A stretch of 64,000 nucleotides of DNA, from the NCBI GenBank assembly GCA_003599275.1, contig QZJG01000030.1:1-64000 (forward strand), read 5' to 3'. Source of the DNA: Nitrospiraceae bacterium (GTDB lineage: Bacteria > Nitrospirota > Thermodesulfovibrionia > UBA6902). Under the pieces are notes generated by a model, which did no database searches, had not been told where the DNA came from, and saw nothing but the letters and a program-made list of their open reading frames with translations. Below are positions 17,506-25,746 of this stretch, one piece after another (position 1 is the stretch's first letter; each line of letters starts with the position of its first letter). Both the position numbers and the translations under genes were made by a program.

Positions 17506-18638
17506 ATCATCAATTCCGGAGGTCCCTGGTCTTCCTCGCGGGAGACCGTATGCATCATCCTGAAACCCCTGTCCGACCGCACAAAGAAATAGAGGCAGAA
17601 GGAAATCCCGATCAGAATACCGGCAGCCAGCCATCGGTTATATTCTCTCTTTAAATAAATGCTTCCCTCTCCGGCCTCGGGCATGTCCGAAGGGGCGACA
17701 GGCAGCCCGTAAAGCCCGGCCAGTCTCCCGATATTCCCAAGATGGATGACCGGGACCTCTTCACGGAGGAACCTCAGGATGACCGAATCCATATCTTTGG
17801 GCAATGATTGTTCCTGTGAGATGACCCCCGGTTTCAGAAAAATCTTGTATGGCCTGGTCCCGGCGGAGGCGACGCCCCCACCCACATTTATAAATACCAC
17901 CGGCGACCGGTCTTTAAGATAGACCGACATCCTGGCATCGATATTCTCACGGATGGTTTTTGCTTCAATCATTCCCAGACCGTTTCTTTTGACGGCCTGA
18001 AGGACCAGTTCCCGGCCTTTTTCCGTCATCTCTTTTCCCCGGTCACTCCGTCCGCCAATGGAAGAGGCCACTGAGCGGAAAGGGAAGAGGCCTTTTTTGT
18101 AGAGAAGATATTCCATGTCGATCCAGAGGAAATCCGGATCATTTGCCCCCCACTGGGACCCGCTTGCGCCGGAGATGATCGTGGGCCTCAACTTAAGTGT
18201 TGCAAGTGCTGCGCAAACGGAAATATTCAGCGCGGGGAAGGAGCCGGAAAAGCCCACTGCAACTTTGTCCCCCTCTTTAACACCTGACTTCATCAGAAGG
18301 TCTACCACGACAGCGGCAAAATTGGGATTGATCGTGGTCTGTTTTGCCTGGAGATCTCCGACGTCACTCGTGACCGGCGTGACCAGTGCCCCTATCAACC
18401 CTGATTGTGCCGGGTCTGTTTCCGGGTCGATATTCAATCCGCGCCCCAACCGTTCAAACCGGATTGCTTCCATCGCCTCCGAGGCCAATCTTGCCGCTGC
18501 TAATTTCTCGGCGTAATAGGGTTGTCTGACGGTGATCTGAAGCGTCTCTGCGGCAATAAGCCCCACAAGGGCAAAGCATGCAATAAAAACGTTTGCGCTT
18601 AGAGGCAGGCTTTGGGGTCTCCAGTAGACCTTTTTCAT
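17502..18638 (-). CDS. Poly-gamma-glutamate system protein (PgsW-like)
   Basis: 378 residues with hydrophobic segments near the N terminus (about 13-31) and C terminus (about 340-360), leaving a large central extracytoplasmic domain. The centre contains VAVGFSGSFPALN, TIISGASGSQWGANDP and VFINVGGGVAS. It matches the protein family regularly found after pgsB and pgsC and named for the poly-gamma-glutamate system. It starts four bases inside the end of pgsC, so the three genes form one tight operon. The biochemical role is unknown; polymer export or processing is inferred. Confidence 0.8.
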   Translation of the reverse strand: MKKVYWRPQSLPLSANVFIACFALVGLIAAETLQITVRQPYYAEKLAAARLASEAMEAIRFERLGRGLNIDPETDPAQSGLIGALVTPVTSDVGDLQAKQTTINPNFAAVVVDLLMKSGVKEGDKVAVGFSGSFPALNISVCAALATLKLRPTIISGASGSQWGANDPDFLWIDMEYLLYKKGLFPFRSVASSIGGRSDRGKEMTEKGRELVLQAVKRNGLGMIEAKTIRENIDARMSVYLKDRSPVVFINVGGGVASAGTRPYKIFLKPGVISQEQSLPKDMDSVILRFLREEVPVIHLGNIGRLAGLYGLPVAPSDMPEAGEGSIYLKREYNRWLAAGILIGISFCLYFFVRSDRGFRMMHTVSREEDQGPPELMI

Positions 18639-19090
18639 GGGGCCAGCCTCCCGCCGAGAAAGACAATCAGAACAAGGCGTACGATAACAGAAGAGATGGT
18701 CAGTGCGCCGAGGGTTTCTGGGATGCCCCGGCGATCAAACCAGATTGCGATAAGACCGGGGATGATGAACCCGATGACCGAAAATTCCGCATTCCCGAAC
18801 TCCACGGACGCGGTGACAAAATACTGTATTACCATTCCTGTCAGGTAGCCGGCCAGAATAAGAAGGATGATTCGCCGCCTTCCATACAGGACCATGACCG
18901 AGGAAAGGAGATGCACCAGGACGAAAGAGACAAAGCCCGCACCCACGGTAAGCAGCGCCGAGAGAGGTTTGGTCAGATGAAGCGCGATATATCCCGGAAC
19001 GACCAGTCCCCCGGCCGTCAGACCGAAGATTTCGGACAGAAGAAGACTCACCACGAGCCCCACCCCGATTGAGACCGGAAGGAGTTCCAT
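18635..19090 (-). CDS. pgsC: Poly-gamma-glutamate biosynthesis protein PgsC/CapC
   Basis: 151-residue inner-membrane protein with about four or five hydrophobic helices. The N-terminal GLTAGGLVVPGYIAL and the RRRIILLILAGYLTG region are typical of CapC/PgsC, the membrane partner of the PgsB synthetase in gamma-linked glutamate polymerisation and export. Its start shares the boundary base with the end of pgsB and its stop overlaps the next gene by four bases. Confidence 0.93.
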   Translation of the reverse strand: MELLPVSIGVGLVVSLLLSEIFGLTAGGLVVPGYIALHLTKPLSALLTVGAGFVSFVLVHLLSSVMVLYGRRRIILLILAGYLTGMVIQYFVTASVEFGNAEFSVIGFIIPGLIAIWFDRRGIPETLGALTISSVIVRLVLIVFLGGRLAP

Positions 19091-20286
19091 TACAAATGCT
19101 CCTTCAGGGTCGCGCGGTTCCGGAAGAACCGGACCAGACTGAGGCCCTGACCCTTGATGTTGGCCATGCCTGCTACCAGACAGGATGCGCCGCCCAGCTC
19201 GATAATCGTCTCGAAGATGTCGCTGTCGCTGCGATGTTCGGCAAACAGGACTTTCCCCATCGGTAAACCTGCGGAATCCGCCTCACGGGCAAAGAAGTAG
19301 GTCCCCGACCCGATGAGGATATAATAGTCGGCCGGCTCCCATTCTACGCATATCCTTCCAAACTGTTGAGACCGGGCAGGCCGGTCTTCCCGGCAGTTGA
19401 ATATTGCGATCCTCTTCTCCACTTCCGGAAAACGCCCGATAGCCATCTCCCAGATTTGCCGGGTGGACTCCGGATCGTTGGCTGAAAAACCGTTCACAAA
19501 GTAAATATGACGCCCGAAAAAACGGACATGAGAAATGGTTGTAGCGCCTGTATCGGGCACGGTTTTCCACATACCCTTTAATGCGGTCTGCCGGTCCACT
19601 CCAATGTCCTGACAGACCCGAAGGGCCAGGGCAACATTGGCCTTGTGTTCTACATAGGGAAAATTCGACATTTCTTCATCAGTGACCTTGTTGATGTCCT
19701 CCCCGTTAACTCCGATCAGTTTGCTCTTTCTGTCCTGAACAGCTTCTCTGAAAATGTCCAGGTTTCTCTGTTCTGCAGTATAGACCCTCCCCCCCACCGG
19801 TATCGTCCCGGCCAGGGCCAGTGCAACGTCCTTTTCTTCGGGGCCCATAACGTCCAGATGGTCCTCGCGGGCATTGGTGATGACCCCGTGCGTGGCATTG
19901 ACGAGCATAGTCTCACTCAGCCATTGATAGTTCGGCTGAAGGGCCATGCATTCAACCACGAGGGCCTGCGCCCCGTAGGCCTTTGCAACAGAGACAATCC
20001 TCGCCTGTTCGATCAGTTTCGCCCCTCCGGGTCTGAAGACCGGATACTCCGAGCCATCGGGTAAAATCATCCGAGCCAATGTCCCTGTGGTCTTGGCGCA
20101 GGTAACGATCCCCTTTTCGCGAAGCGCGCCGGCAATCAGACGGGTCACACTGGATTTTCCCCTTGTGCCATTGACATGGATGCGGACCGGGACCCCGGAA
20201 AGATCGCGCCTGAGCCGGGATGCTTCCCATACGCCCAATATGATAATCAACAAAGTTATAAGAACAAGATACTCGCTGCCGACCAA
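19090..20286 (-). CDS. pgsB: Poly-gamma-glutamate synthetase PgsB/CapB
   Basis: Mur-ligase-like ATP-dependent amide ligase that joins glutamates through the gamma-carboxyl. After a membrane anchor (about residues 6-20) comes the P-loop HVNGTRGKSS (about 37-46), then VVECMALQPNYQ and THGVITNAREDHLDVMG. The frame is open to 20454, but the extra N terminus is unlike the family. A TTG at 20286 preceded by GGGAGGGAGAA gives 398 residues, the usual length, with the anchor at the very start. First gene of the pgsBCW operon. Confidence 0.93.
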   Translation of the reverse strand: MVGSEYLVLITLLIIILGVWEASRLRRDLSGVPVRIHVNGTRGKSSVTRLIAGALREKGIVTCAKTTGTLARMILPDGSEYPVFRPGGAKLIEQARIVSVAKAYGAQALVVECMALQPNYQWLSETMLVNATHGVITNAREDHLDVMGPEEKDVALALAGTIPVGGRVYTAEQRNLDIFREAVQDRKSKLIGVNGEDINKVTDEEMSNFPYVEHKANVALALRVCQDIGVDRQTALKGMWKTVPDTGATTISHVRFFGRHIYFVNGFSANDPESTRQIWEMAIGRFPEVEKRIAIFNCREDRPARSQQFGRICVEWEPADYYILIGSGTYFFAREADSAGLPMGKVLFAEHRSDSDIFETIIELGGASCLVAGMANIKGQGLSLVRFFRNRATLKEHL

Positions 20287-20338
20287 TTCTCCCTCCCTTG
20301 TCTCTGATCTTCGACTCCAGAGAGCGCGTCTTGGAAAA

Positions 20339-20366
20339 AGTATATCAGATAAAATTCTTAAGGCAA
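20339..20366 (-). promoter_or_regulatory. Promoter of pgsB-pgsC-pgsW
   Basis: On the minus strand TTGCCT (20366-20361) and TATACT (20344-20339) are 16 bases apart, giving a predicted start near 20332 and a leader of about 45 bases. It overlaps back to back with the candidate ggt promoter. Confidence 0.5.
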
Positions 20367-20367
20367 C

Positions 20368-20396
20368 TTGACGCTGCCTGGAATCGGGTGCACAAT
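20368..20396 (+). promoter_or_regulatory. Promoter of the gamma-glutamyltransferase gene
   Basis: TTGACG (20368-20373) and CACAAT (20391-20396) are 17 bases apart. Transcription would begin about 5 bases before ATG 20409, which has no good ribosome-binding site, so the message may be nearly leaderless. Confidence 0.45.
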
Positions 20397-20408
20397 TTGG
20401 ATAAGACA

Positions 20409-22145
20409 ATGGACGATTCCGATTCCATGAAAAACAGAAAGAAGCTCTGGACACGGCTGATTCTGACAGTTGTTGCTACGATGGTTTTTGTCCTCCTCAT
20501 TCAGGTCATCGTCTCCAGATGGGACCAGGGCCGGATGCCGGTGAAGGAAAAGCGGATTGCGGCGACCTCCGGGTCCGGCATGGTGGCCACAGCCAATCAT
20601 TACGCTACAAAGGCCGGTGTTGAAATCCTGAAAAAAGGGGGTAATGCCGTTGATGCTGCCGTTGCCGCAGCTTTTGTTCTTGGTGTTGTCGAACCGTTTG
20701 CTTCGGGAATCGGGGGCGGAGGGTTCATGCTCATTTATACGGCAAAGAGTAATCAGGTCGTGACGATCGACTATCGTGAGACCGCGCCGCTCAGGGCTGC
20801 CCCGGAAATGTATCAAACCTCTTCCGGTGAGGCGATGAAAGACCGGATGAAAGAAGGCCATATGGCTGTGGCCATACCCGGGACCGTGGCCGGGCTTGCA
20901 ATGGCGTTAAGCGATTACGGGACAATGGATTTAAAAAGCGTAATGGGGCCGGCCATTAAAATTGCTGAAGACGGACACGAAGTCGGCAGGCTCCTGAATA
21001 CGATGATGAAGAAAAATTTCCGGAAGCTTTCAATGTTTCCCGCAACCGCCGGGATATATCTGAAAGACGGACTTCCTTATGAGGTCGGCGACCGGTTATA
21101 CCTCAAGGACCTGGCCGGGACTTATCGTCTTATTGCTGAAAACGGCCCGGCAGTCTTCTACAGCGGGGCCATAGCAGAAGCCATTGAAAAAGAGATGGCA
21201 GGCAAAGGGCTGATTACCGTAAAAGATCTGGCAGGTTATCACCCTGTATTAAGGGCTCCGGTCAAAGGAAGTTATCGCGGCAGTGAGATCGTTTCGATGG
21301 GACCGCCCAGCTCAGGGGGGACCCATATTATCCAGCTCCTGAATATCCTCGAAGGACATGATATCGCCCGCCTCGGTCTCAGCAATGCTGAAAGCGTCTC
21401 TCTCATGGCCGAAGCAATGAAGAGAATATTCTCTGACAGGGCGAGGTTCATGGGAGATCCCGACTTTGTGAAGGTACCCGTAGAAGAACTGATTTCCAAA
21501 GAGTATGCGGAAAAATTGAGAAAAGAAATGAGCGCTGGCAAATTAAATGAAAAGAACGCTGCGGGTAATGTCGCATTGTACGAGTCCGATCAGACAAGCC
21601 ATATCTCTGTCGCGGACAATGAAGGTAATCTGGTAGCATTGACCCAGACGGTCAATTCCTTCTTCGGTTCCGGTGTGGTTGTGCCCGGAACGGGGATATT
21701 GCTGAATAATGAGATGAATGATTTTGCCCCGGAAAAAGATGGACCGAATTCGATCAGACCCGGGAAAAGACCTTTGAGCAGCATGTCTCCCACCCTGGTG
21801 CTCAAAGACGGCAGGCCGTACCTGACCATCGGGATGCCCGGCGCCACCCGCATTATAACTGTGCTGCCCCAGATACTTATGAATCTGATCGACCATGAAA
21901 TGAATATTCAGGAGGCGATAAATGCGCCGAGGGTCCACAGCATGGCAGGCCGGGAAATATTCATGGAATCCCGCATACCGCAAGAGGTCCGGGACGATCT
22001 GGTCCGCGCGGGATACAGGCTTGTCGTTAAAAAAGATTTCGATCTCTATTTCGGCGGCGCGCAGGGAGTGATGATAGATACTGAGACGGGAATGCGTTAC
22101 GGCGGCGCCGACCCGAGACGTGAAGGGGCTGTGATCGGGTATTGA
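20409..22145 (+). CDS. ggt: Gamma-glutamyltransferase (GGT/CapD family)
   Basis: Ntn-hydrolase that transfers or hydrolyses gamma-glutamyl groups outside the cytoplasm. An N-terminal membrane segment or uncleaved signal (about residues 15-34) is followed by GGNAVDAAVAAAF and the FASGIGGGGFML stretch. The self-processing nucleophile is Thr396 in DQTSHISVAD, with NSFFGSGVVVPGTGILLNNEMNDF after it. The 578-residue length is normal. The frame is open from 20298, overlapping pgsB; ATG 20409 (or 20427) is preferred since the anchor then lies at the N terminus. Divergent from pgsB, it could trim or attach poly-gamma-glutamate as CapD does, or serve glutathione turnover. Confidence 0.92.
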   Translation: MDDSDSMKNRKKLWTRLILTVVATMVFVLLIQVIVSRWDQGRMPVKEKRIAATSGSGMVATANHYATKAGVEILKKGGNAVDAAVAAAFVLGVVEPFASGIGGGGFMLIYTAKSNQVVTIDYRETAPLRAAPEMYQTSSGEAMKDRMKEGHMAVAIPGTVAGLAMALSDYGTMDLKSVMGPAIKIAEDGHEVGRLLNTMMKKNFRKLSMFPATAGIYLKDGLPYEVGDRLYLKDLAGTYRLIAENGPAVFYSGAIAEAIEKEMAGKGLITVKDLAGYHPVLRAPVKGSYRGSEIVSMGPPSSGGTHIIQLLNILEGHDIARLGLSNAESVSLMAEAMKRIFSDRARFMGDPDFVKVPVEELISKEYAEKLRKEMSAGKLNEKNAAGNVALYESDQTSHISVADNEGNLVALTQTVNSFFGSGVVVPGTGILLNNEMNDFAPEKDGPNSIRPGKRPLSSMSPTLVLKDGRPYLTIGMPGATRIITVLPQILMNLIDHEMNIQEAINAPRVHSMAGREIFMESRIPQEVRDDLVRAGYRLVVKKDFDLYFGGAQGVMIDTETGMRYGGADPRREGAVIGY

Positions 22146-22220
22146 GATTATTCTGTGATAGAATCGTTAGTAAGGCGTTATATTAAGGTCCTCATAATAG
22201 TCTGTACATTTTTAGAGGGC

Positions 22221-22251
22221 GTCATTCCCGCTAAAGAACTTCGGGCATGAC
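22221..22251. repeat. Short GTCATTCCCG inverted repeat
   Basis: A 31-base hairpin whose ends read GTCATTCCCG and CGGGCATGAC. It is a minimal copy of the element seen at 43761-43865 and nested within 61832-61990. Confidence 0.6.
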
Positions 22252-22272
22252 TGACAAAAAAGGGAGGGAACG

Positions 22273-22704
22273 ATGAAGTCAGCGATAAAGATTATTGTGT
22301 TTGTTGTGCTGAGCGTCTTTTGGGTCTCAACTTCCATGGCGCTGCATGAGCTGTTCAAAAAAATGGACTCAAACCGAGACGGTCAGATCGACCGCGGGGA
22401 ATTTGCCGGTGACATGAAGAGGGACGCCTTCAACAAGCTTGACAGTGACAAAGACGAACACGTCTCGCAGGATGAGTGGGGCAACGGGAATTTTATAGAG
22501 GCAGGAAAAGGGGCGGAGGTCTTTAAATCCGTCGACAAAAATGCTGACAAGAGAATAAGTTTTATCGAATTTTCAGACTACTCGGAGAAATATTCAAATA
22601 TAGAAGAGGCCTTTATGACCTCTGACAAAAACAGAGACGGCGCCCTTGCCCCCGATGAGATAACACTACGCCCTCTTTTCAGATTTATCACTATACGTTA
22701 TTGA
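22273..22704 (+). CDS. Secreted EF-hand calcium-binding protein
   Basis: 143 residues with a signal peptide (about 1-23). Four EF-hand loops are visible: DSNRDGQIDRGE, DSDKDEHVSQDE, DKNADKRISFIE and DKNRDGALAPDE. The second and third lack the usual central glycine (DKDEH, NADKR), so they may bind calcium weakly. GGGAGGGAA precedes the ATG. It stands alone between ggt and glgB, with a terminator after it. Function unknown; periplasmic calcium buffering or signalling is possible. Confidence 0.85.
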   Translation: MKSAIKIIVFVVLSVFWVSTSMALHELFKKMDSNRDGQIDRGEFAGDMKRDAFNKLDSDKDEHVSQDEWGNGNFIEAGKGAEVFKSVDKNADKRISFIEFSDYSEKYSNIEEAFMTSDKNRDGALAPDEITLRPLFRFITIRY

Positions 22705-22713
22705 TTTTCAATA

Positions 22714-22740
22714 CCACAGTTTCTGCTGTGGGGTTTCTTT
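22714..22740 (+). terminator. Intrinsic terminator of the EF-hand gene
   Basis: CCACAG (22714-22719) pairs with CTGTGG (22726-22731) over a 6-base loop, followed by a T-rich stretch. Confidence 0.55.
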
Positions 22741-22744
22741 GTTT

Positions 22745-22767
22745 CCCTCCCCCTTGACGGGGGAGGG
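22745..22767. repeat. CCCTCCCCC hairpin repeat
   Basis: 9-bp perfect arms (22745-22753 and 22759-22767), continuing into a GGGTGGGGG stretch. This is the C/G-rich interspersed repeat type common in environmental genomes. A related but different element lies at the right end of the window (about 63904-63950). Confidence 0.6.
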
Positions 22768-22862
22768 TCAGGGTGGGGGTTCAGTGCTCTCCTTGACAGA
22801 AGAATGAAAGGTGATAACATTTAATTCAGACTCTGATTATCTGAAAAACGGAGGTGTTTTCC

Positions 22863-24800
22863 ATGACAGTGACAGGTTATGAAATCAGCGGGGTCAGGTA
22901 TGACCTGAGCCCGTTGACCGACCATGATATTTATCTCTTTAAGGAAGGAAACCATTTCAGGCTTTACGGAAAACTCGGCGCACATCTGATGGATGTGGGG
23001 GGCATAACAGGGGTCCACTTTTCGGTATGGGCGCCCAATGCCGAAAGAGTGTCCGTTACCGGCGACTTCAACGGATGGGACAGGGGATCTCATCAGCTCA
23101 TGCCGAGGTGGGACGGCTCCGGCATATGGGAAGGTTTTATCGAAGGTCTGAAAAAAGGGGACATTTACAAATATCATATCGTCTCGAAATTCAATGGTTA
23201 CAGTGTCGATAAGGGTGACCCCTTCGCGTTTTTATGGGAAGTGCCTCCACGGACGGCATCAATCGTGTGGGACATGGAATACGAATGGAAGGACCGGGAG
23301 TGGATGACAAACAGAAAGAAGGCCAATTCGTTAACTGCGCCCTTGTCCATTTACGAAGTCCATCCCGGGTCCTGGAGACGCGTCCCTGAAGAAGGGAACA
23401 GGTCCCTCACATACCGCGAGTTGGCCCATTATCTTGCGGACTATGTAAAGGAAATGGGCTTTACCCATGTCGAATTGCTGCCTGTCATGGAACACCCTTT
23501 CTACGGCTCATGGGGATATCAGACTGTTGGATATTTTGCCCCCACGAGCAGGTACGGGACTCCGCAGGATTTTATGTATCTGATCGACCATCTCCACCAG
23601 AACGGCATCGGCGTTATCCTCGACTGGGTGCCTTCGCACTTCCCCTCTGACCAGCACGGGTTGTCATATTTCGACGGAACATACCTGTTTGAACATCAGG
23701 ACCACAAAAAGGGATATCATCCCGAATGGAACAGCTATATCTTCAATCACGGCCGTAACGAGGTCAGAAACTTCCTTATCAGCAGCGCACTGTTCTGGCT
23801 GGAGCACTATCACGTGGACGCCCTGAGGGTGGACGCAGTAGCGTCGATGATCTATTTGGACTACGCACGAAACGAGGGCGAATGGATACCGAACATGTAC
23901 GGCGGCAAGGAGAACCTCGAAGCCATCAGCTTCCTTCAGAGATTCAATGAAATAGTCTATGCCTTCTATCCGGATGTGCAGACTTTCGCGGAGGAATCTA
24001 CGGCATGGCCTATGGTTTCACGTCCTGTTCATCTCGGCGGCCTGGGTTTCGGGATGAAGTGGAACATGGGGTGGATGCACGATACCCTGAAATATTTTTC
24101 GCTCGAGCCGGTCCACAGGAAATACCACCATAACCAGTTGACCTTCAGCATCTGGTACGCCTTTTTTGAGAATTTCATGCTTCCGCTTTCCCATGACGAG
24201 GTAACGCACGGCAAGGGCGCCCTGTTGGGAAAGATGCCCGGCGATGAGTGGCAGAGCTCCGCCAACCTCAGGCTTTTGTTCGGCTACATGTGGGGACATC
24301 CGGGGAAGAAGCTCCTGTTCATGGGAGGAGAGTTCGCGCAGTGGAGGGAATGGGTCCACGAAGAGAGCCTTGAGTGGCATGCCCTTGAACATCCTTCACA
24401 CCAGGGAGTGCAGAGATGGGTGAAAGATTTAAATCACTGTTACAGGACCGAACCCGCGCTCTACGAACTTGATTTTTCAAACGACGGTTTTGAATGGATA
24501 GACTTCCATGACTGGGAAGAGAGCATCATCAGTTTCATAAGAAAAGGAAAAGACACGCGGGACATAATCCTCGTGGTATGCAACCTTACACCTGTGCCGC
24601 GCTTCAACTACAGGGTGGGGGTCCCTCGCGGGGGGTTCTGGAAAGAGGTCCTCAACAGCGACGCCTCTGTCTACGGAGGAAGCAACCTCGGCAACTTCGG
24701 AGGCGCGTGGGCGGAGCAGGTCATGGCGCATGGAAGAGGCCATTCGGTTTCCCTCACACTGCCGCCTCTTGGAGTACTATTCCTGAAGAATACAGAATAA
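22863..24800 (+). CDS. glgB: 1,4-alpha-glucan branching enzyme
   Basis: Forms alpha-1,6 branches in glycogen. The 645-residue GH13 protein has an N-terminal carbohydrate-binding/early-set domain ([18 protein letters not shown]), the catalytic barrel with [11 protein letters not shown] (nucleophile Asp324), FAEESTAWP (acid/base Glu) and LPLSHDEV, and a C-terminal beta domain. The start at 22863 is chosen because GGAGG lies 8 bases upstream; a GTG at 22854 overlaps that site. No other glycogen gene is adjacent. A good terminator follows. Confidence 0.96.
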   Translation: MTVTGYEISGVRYDLSPLTDHDIYLFKEGNHFRLYGKLGAHLMDVGGITGVHFSVWAPNAERVSVTGDFNGWDRGSHQLMPRWDGSGIWEGFIEGLKKGDIYKYHIVSKFNGYSVDKGDPFAFLWEVPPRTASIVWDMEYEWKDREWMTNRKKANSLTAPLSIYEVHPGSWRRVPEEGNRSLTYRELAHYLADYVKEMGFTHVELLPVMEHPFYGSWGYQTVGYFAPTSRYGTPQDFMYLIDHLHQNGIGVILDWVPSHFPSDQHGLSYFDGTYLFEHQDHKKGYHPEWNSYIFNHGRNEVRNFLISSALFWLEHYHVDALRVDAVASMIYLDYARNEGEWIPNMYGGKENLEAISFLQRFNEIVYAFYPDVQTFAEESTAWPMVSRPVHLGGLGFGMKWNMGWMHDTLKYFSLEPVHRKYHHNQLTFSIWYAFFENFMLPLSHDEVTHGKGALLGKMPGDEWQSSANLRLLFGYMWGHPGKKLLFMGGEFAQWREWVHEESLEWHALEHPSHQGVQRWVKDLNHCYRTEPALYELDFSNDGFEWIDFHDWEESIISFIRKGKDTRDIILVVCNLTPVPRFNYRVGVPRGGFWKEVLNSDASVYGGSNLGNFGGAWAEQVMAHGRGHSVSLTLPPLGVLFLKNTE

Positions 24801-24808
24801 ATTCACGG

Positions 24809-24840
24809 GACGTCCGGCACAACCGGGCGTCTCAATTTTT
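24809..24840 (+). terminator. Intrinsic terminator of glgB
   Basis: 9-bp stem with one G-U pair (24809-24817 with 24823-24831), loop CACAA, then a T5 run at 24836-24840. Confidence 0.75.
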
Positions 24841-24991
24841 ACCTTCAACAAGCCCCCAAAAATTCATAATGTGACCCGTGTCACTTCAATCCGGCCTGTC
24901 TGCCTGTAAACTATAAATTAGAATAAACCTCACAGCAGCCCGGCCCGTTATCGCCTGACCGGGGTCGGCCCATGCTATGAAGGAGGAAGAT

Positions 24992-25117
24992 ATGTTGAAT
25001 GAATTAAAAAACATTTATTCTAAACTGGCGACCTCGTTCAGGGAGAAGAAACTTAAAAAACAAAAGGTCCTGATTCAGATGAAGATGATGGCCTGCTGCA
25101 TCAAGAGAGTAAAGTAA
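24992..25117 (+). CDS. Small basic protein, 41 residues
   Basis: ATG at 24992 directly behind an ideal AAGGAGGAAGA ribosome-binding site. The predicted peptide is strongly basic with an amphipathic-helix pattern (KLATSFREKKLKKQKV) and a Cys-Cys pair near the end (MACCIKRVK). No known family is recognised. The optimal translation signal and its isolated position after a terminator support a real small gene, but a short chance ORF cannot be excluded. Confidence 0.5.
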   Translation: MLNELKNIYSKLATSFREKKLKKQKVLIQMKMMACCIKRVK

Positions 25118-25206
25118 GCAGCCTCTTTTCGACTCCCCGTATGTTCGCAAATATCTGCCCTCAGATGCTGTGCAATCTGCACCGCAATACTGTTAAACTT
25201 ATCCGC

Positions 25207-25746
25207 ATGAACACATCATTTCCAGCGCCCCACCCCGTTAAACTGTTTATCGGTATGCTTTCACAGGACGTATCGCTTTTTGACCGGATTTCCGAGAGAC
25301 TCCGGAACTCCTTTGGCCCTGTCGACATGGAAAGTCCCCTTTGGTCATGGGTGCATACGGACTATTATGAAAAAGAGATGGGCAAGGGGCTGAAACGTAA
25401 ATTTATTTTTTTCCAGGACTTGATTGGTCCGGGGAATATTGCGGGAATCAAACTGAAGACAATTGAGCTTGAAAACGACTATCTGAATGAGACCGGCGGC
25501 AGGAGGATAAACCTCGATCCCGGGTATCTGGATTCTGCAAAACTTGTCCTGGTATCGACAAAGGATTTCTCCCACAGGATATATCTTGACAGGGGAATTT
25601 ACGGAGAAGTCACCCTTGCTTATTCAGGCAGGGACTATCAGATATTTCCCTTCACATATCCTGATTTCCGGAAGCCTGAATATCTTGATATCTTCAGGAA
25701 GGCGAGGGAGATTTACAAAGGACAGACGAGAGGCTCAGGGATTTAG
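25207..25746 (+). CDS. DUF4416 family protein
   Basis: Cytosolic protein of unknown function, 179 residues from ATG 25207 (the frame is open to 25141). The family pattern is clear: HPVKLFIGMLS at the start, RRINLDPGYLDSAKLVLVSTKDFSHRIYL in the middle and YPDFRKPEYLDIFRKAREIY at the end. The ATG is chosen because the domain begins immediately after it; no strong ribosome-binding site is seen. Its 3' end overlaps that of the convergent BPL_N gene by 12 bases. Confidence 0.8.
   Translation: MNTSFPAPHPVKLFIGMLSQDVSLFDRISERLRNSFGPVDMESPLWSWVHTDYYEKEMGKGLKRKFIFFQDLIGPGNIAGIKLKTIELENDYLNETGGRRINLDPGYLDSAKLVLVSTKDFSHRIYLDRGIYGEVTLAYSGRDYQIFPFTYPDFRKPEYLDIFRKAREIYKGQTRGSGI

Noticed and set aside
18593-19072. 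159-residue plus-strand ORF opposite pgsC
   Set aside because: Highly charged, low-complexity translation typical of the antisense of a membrane protein gene.
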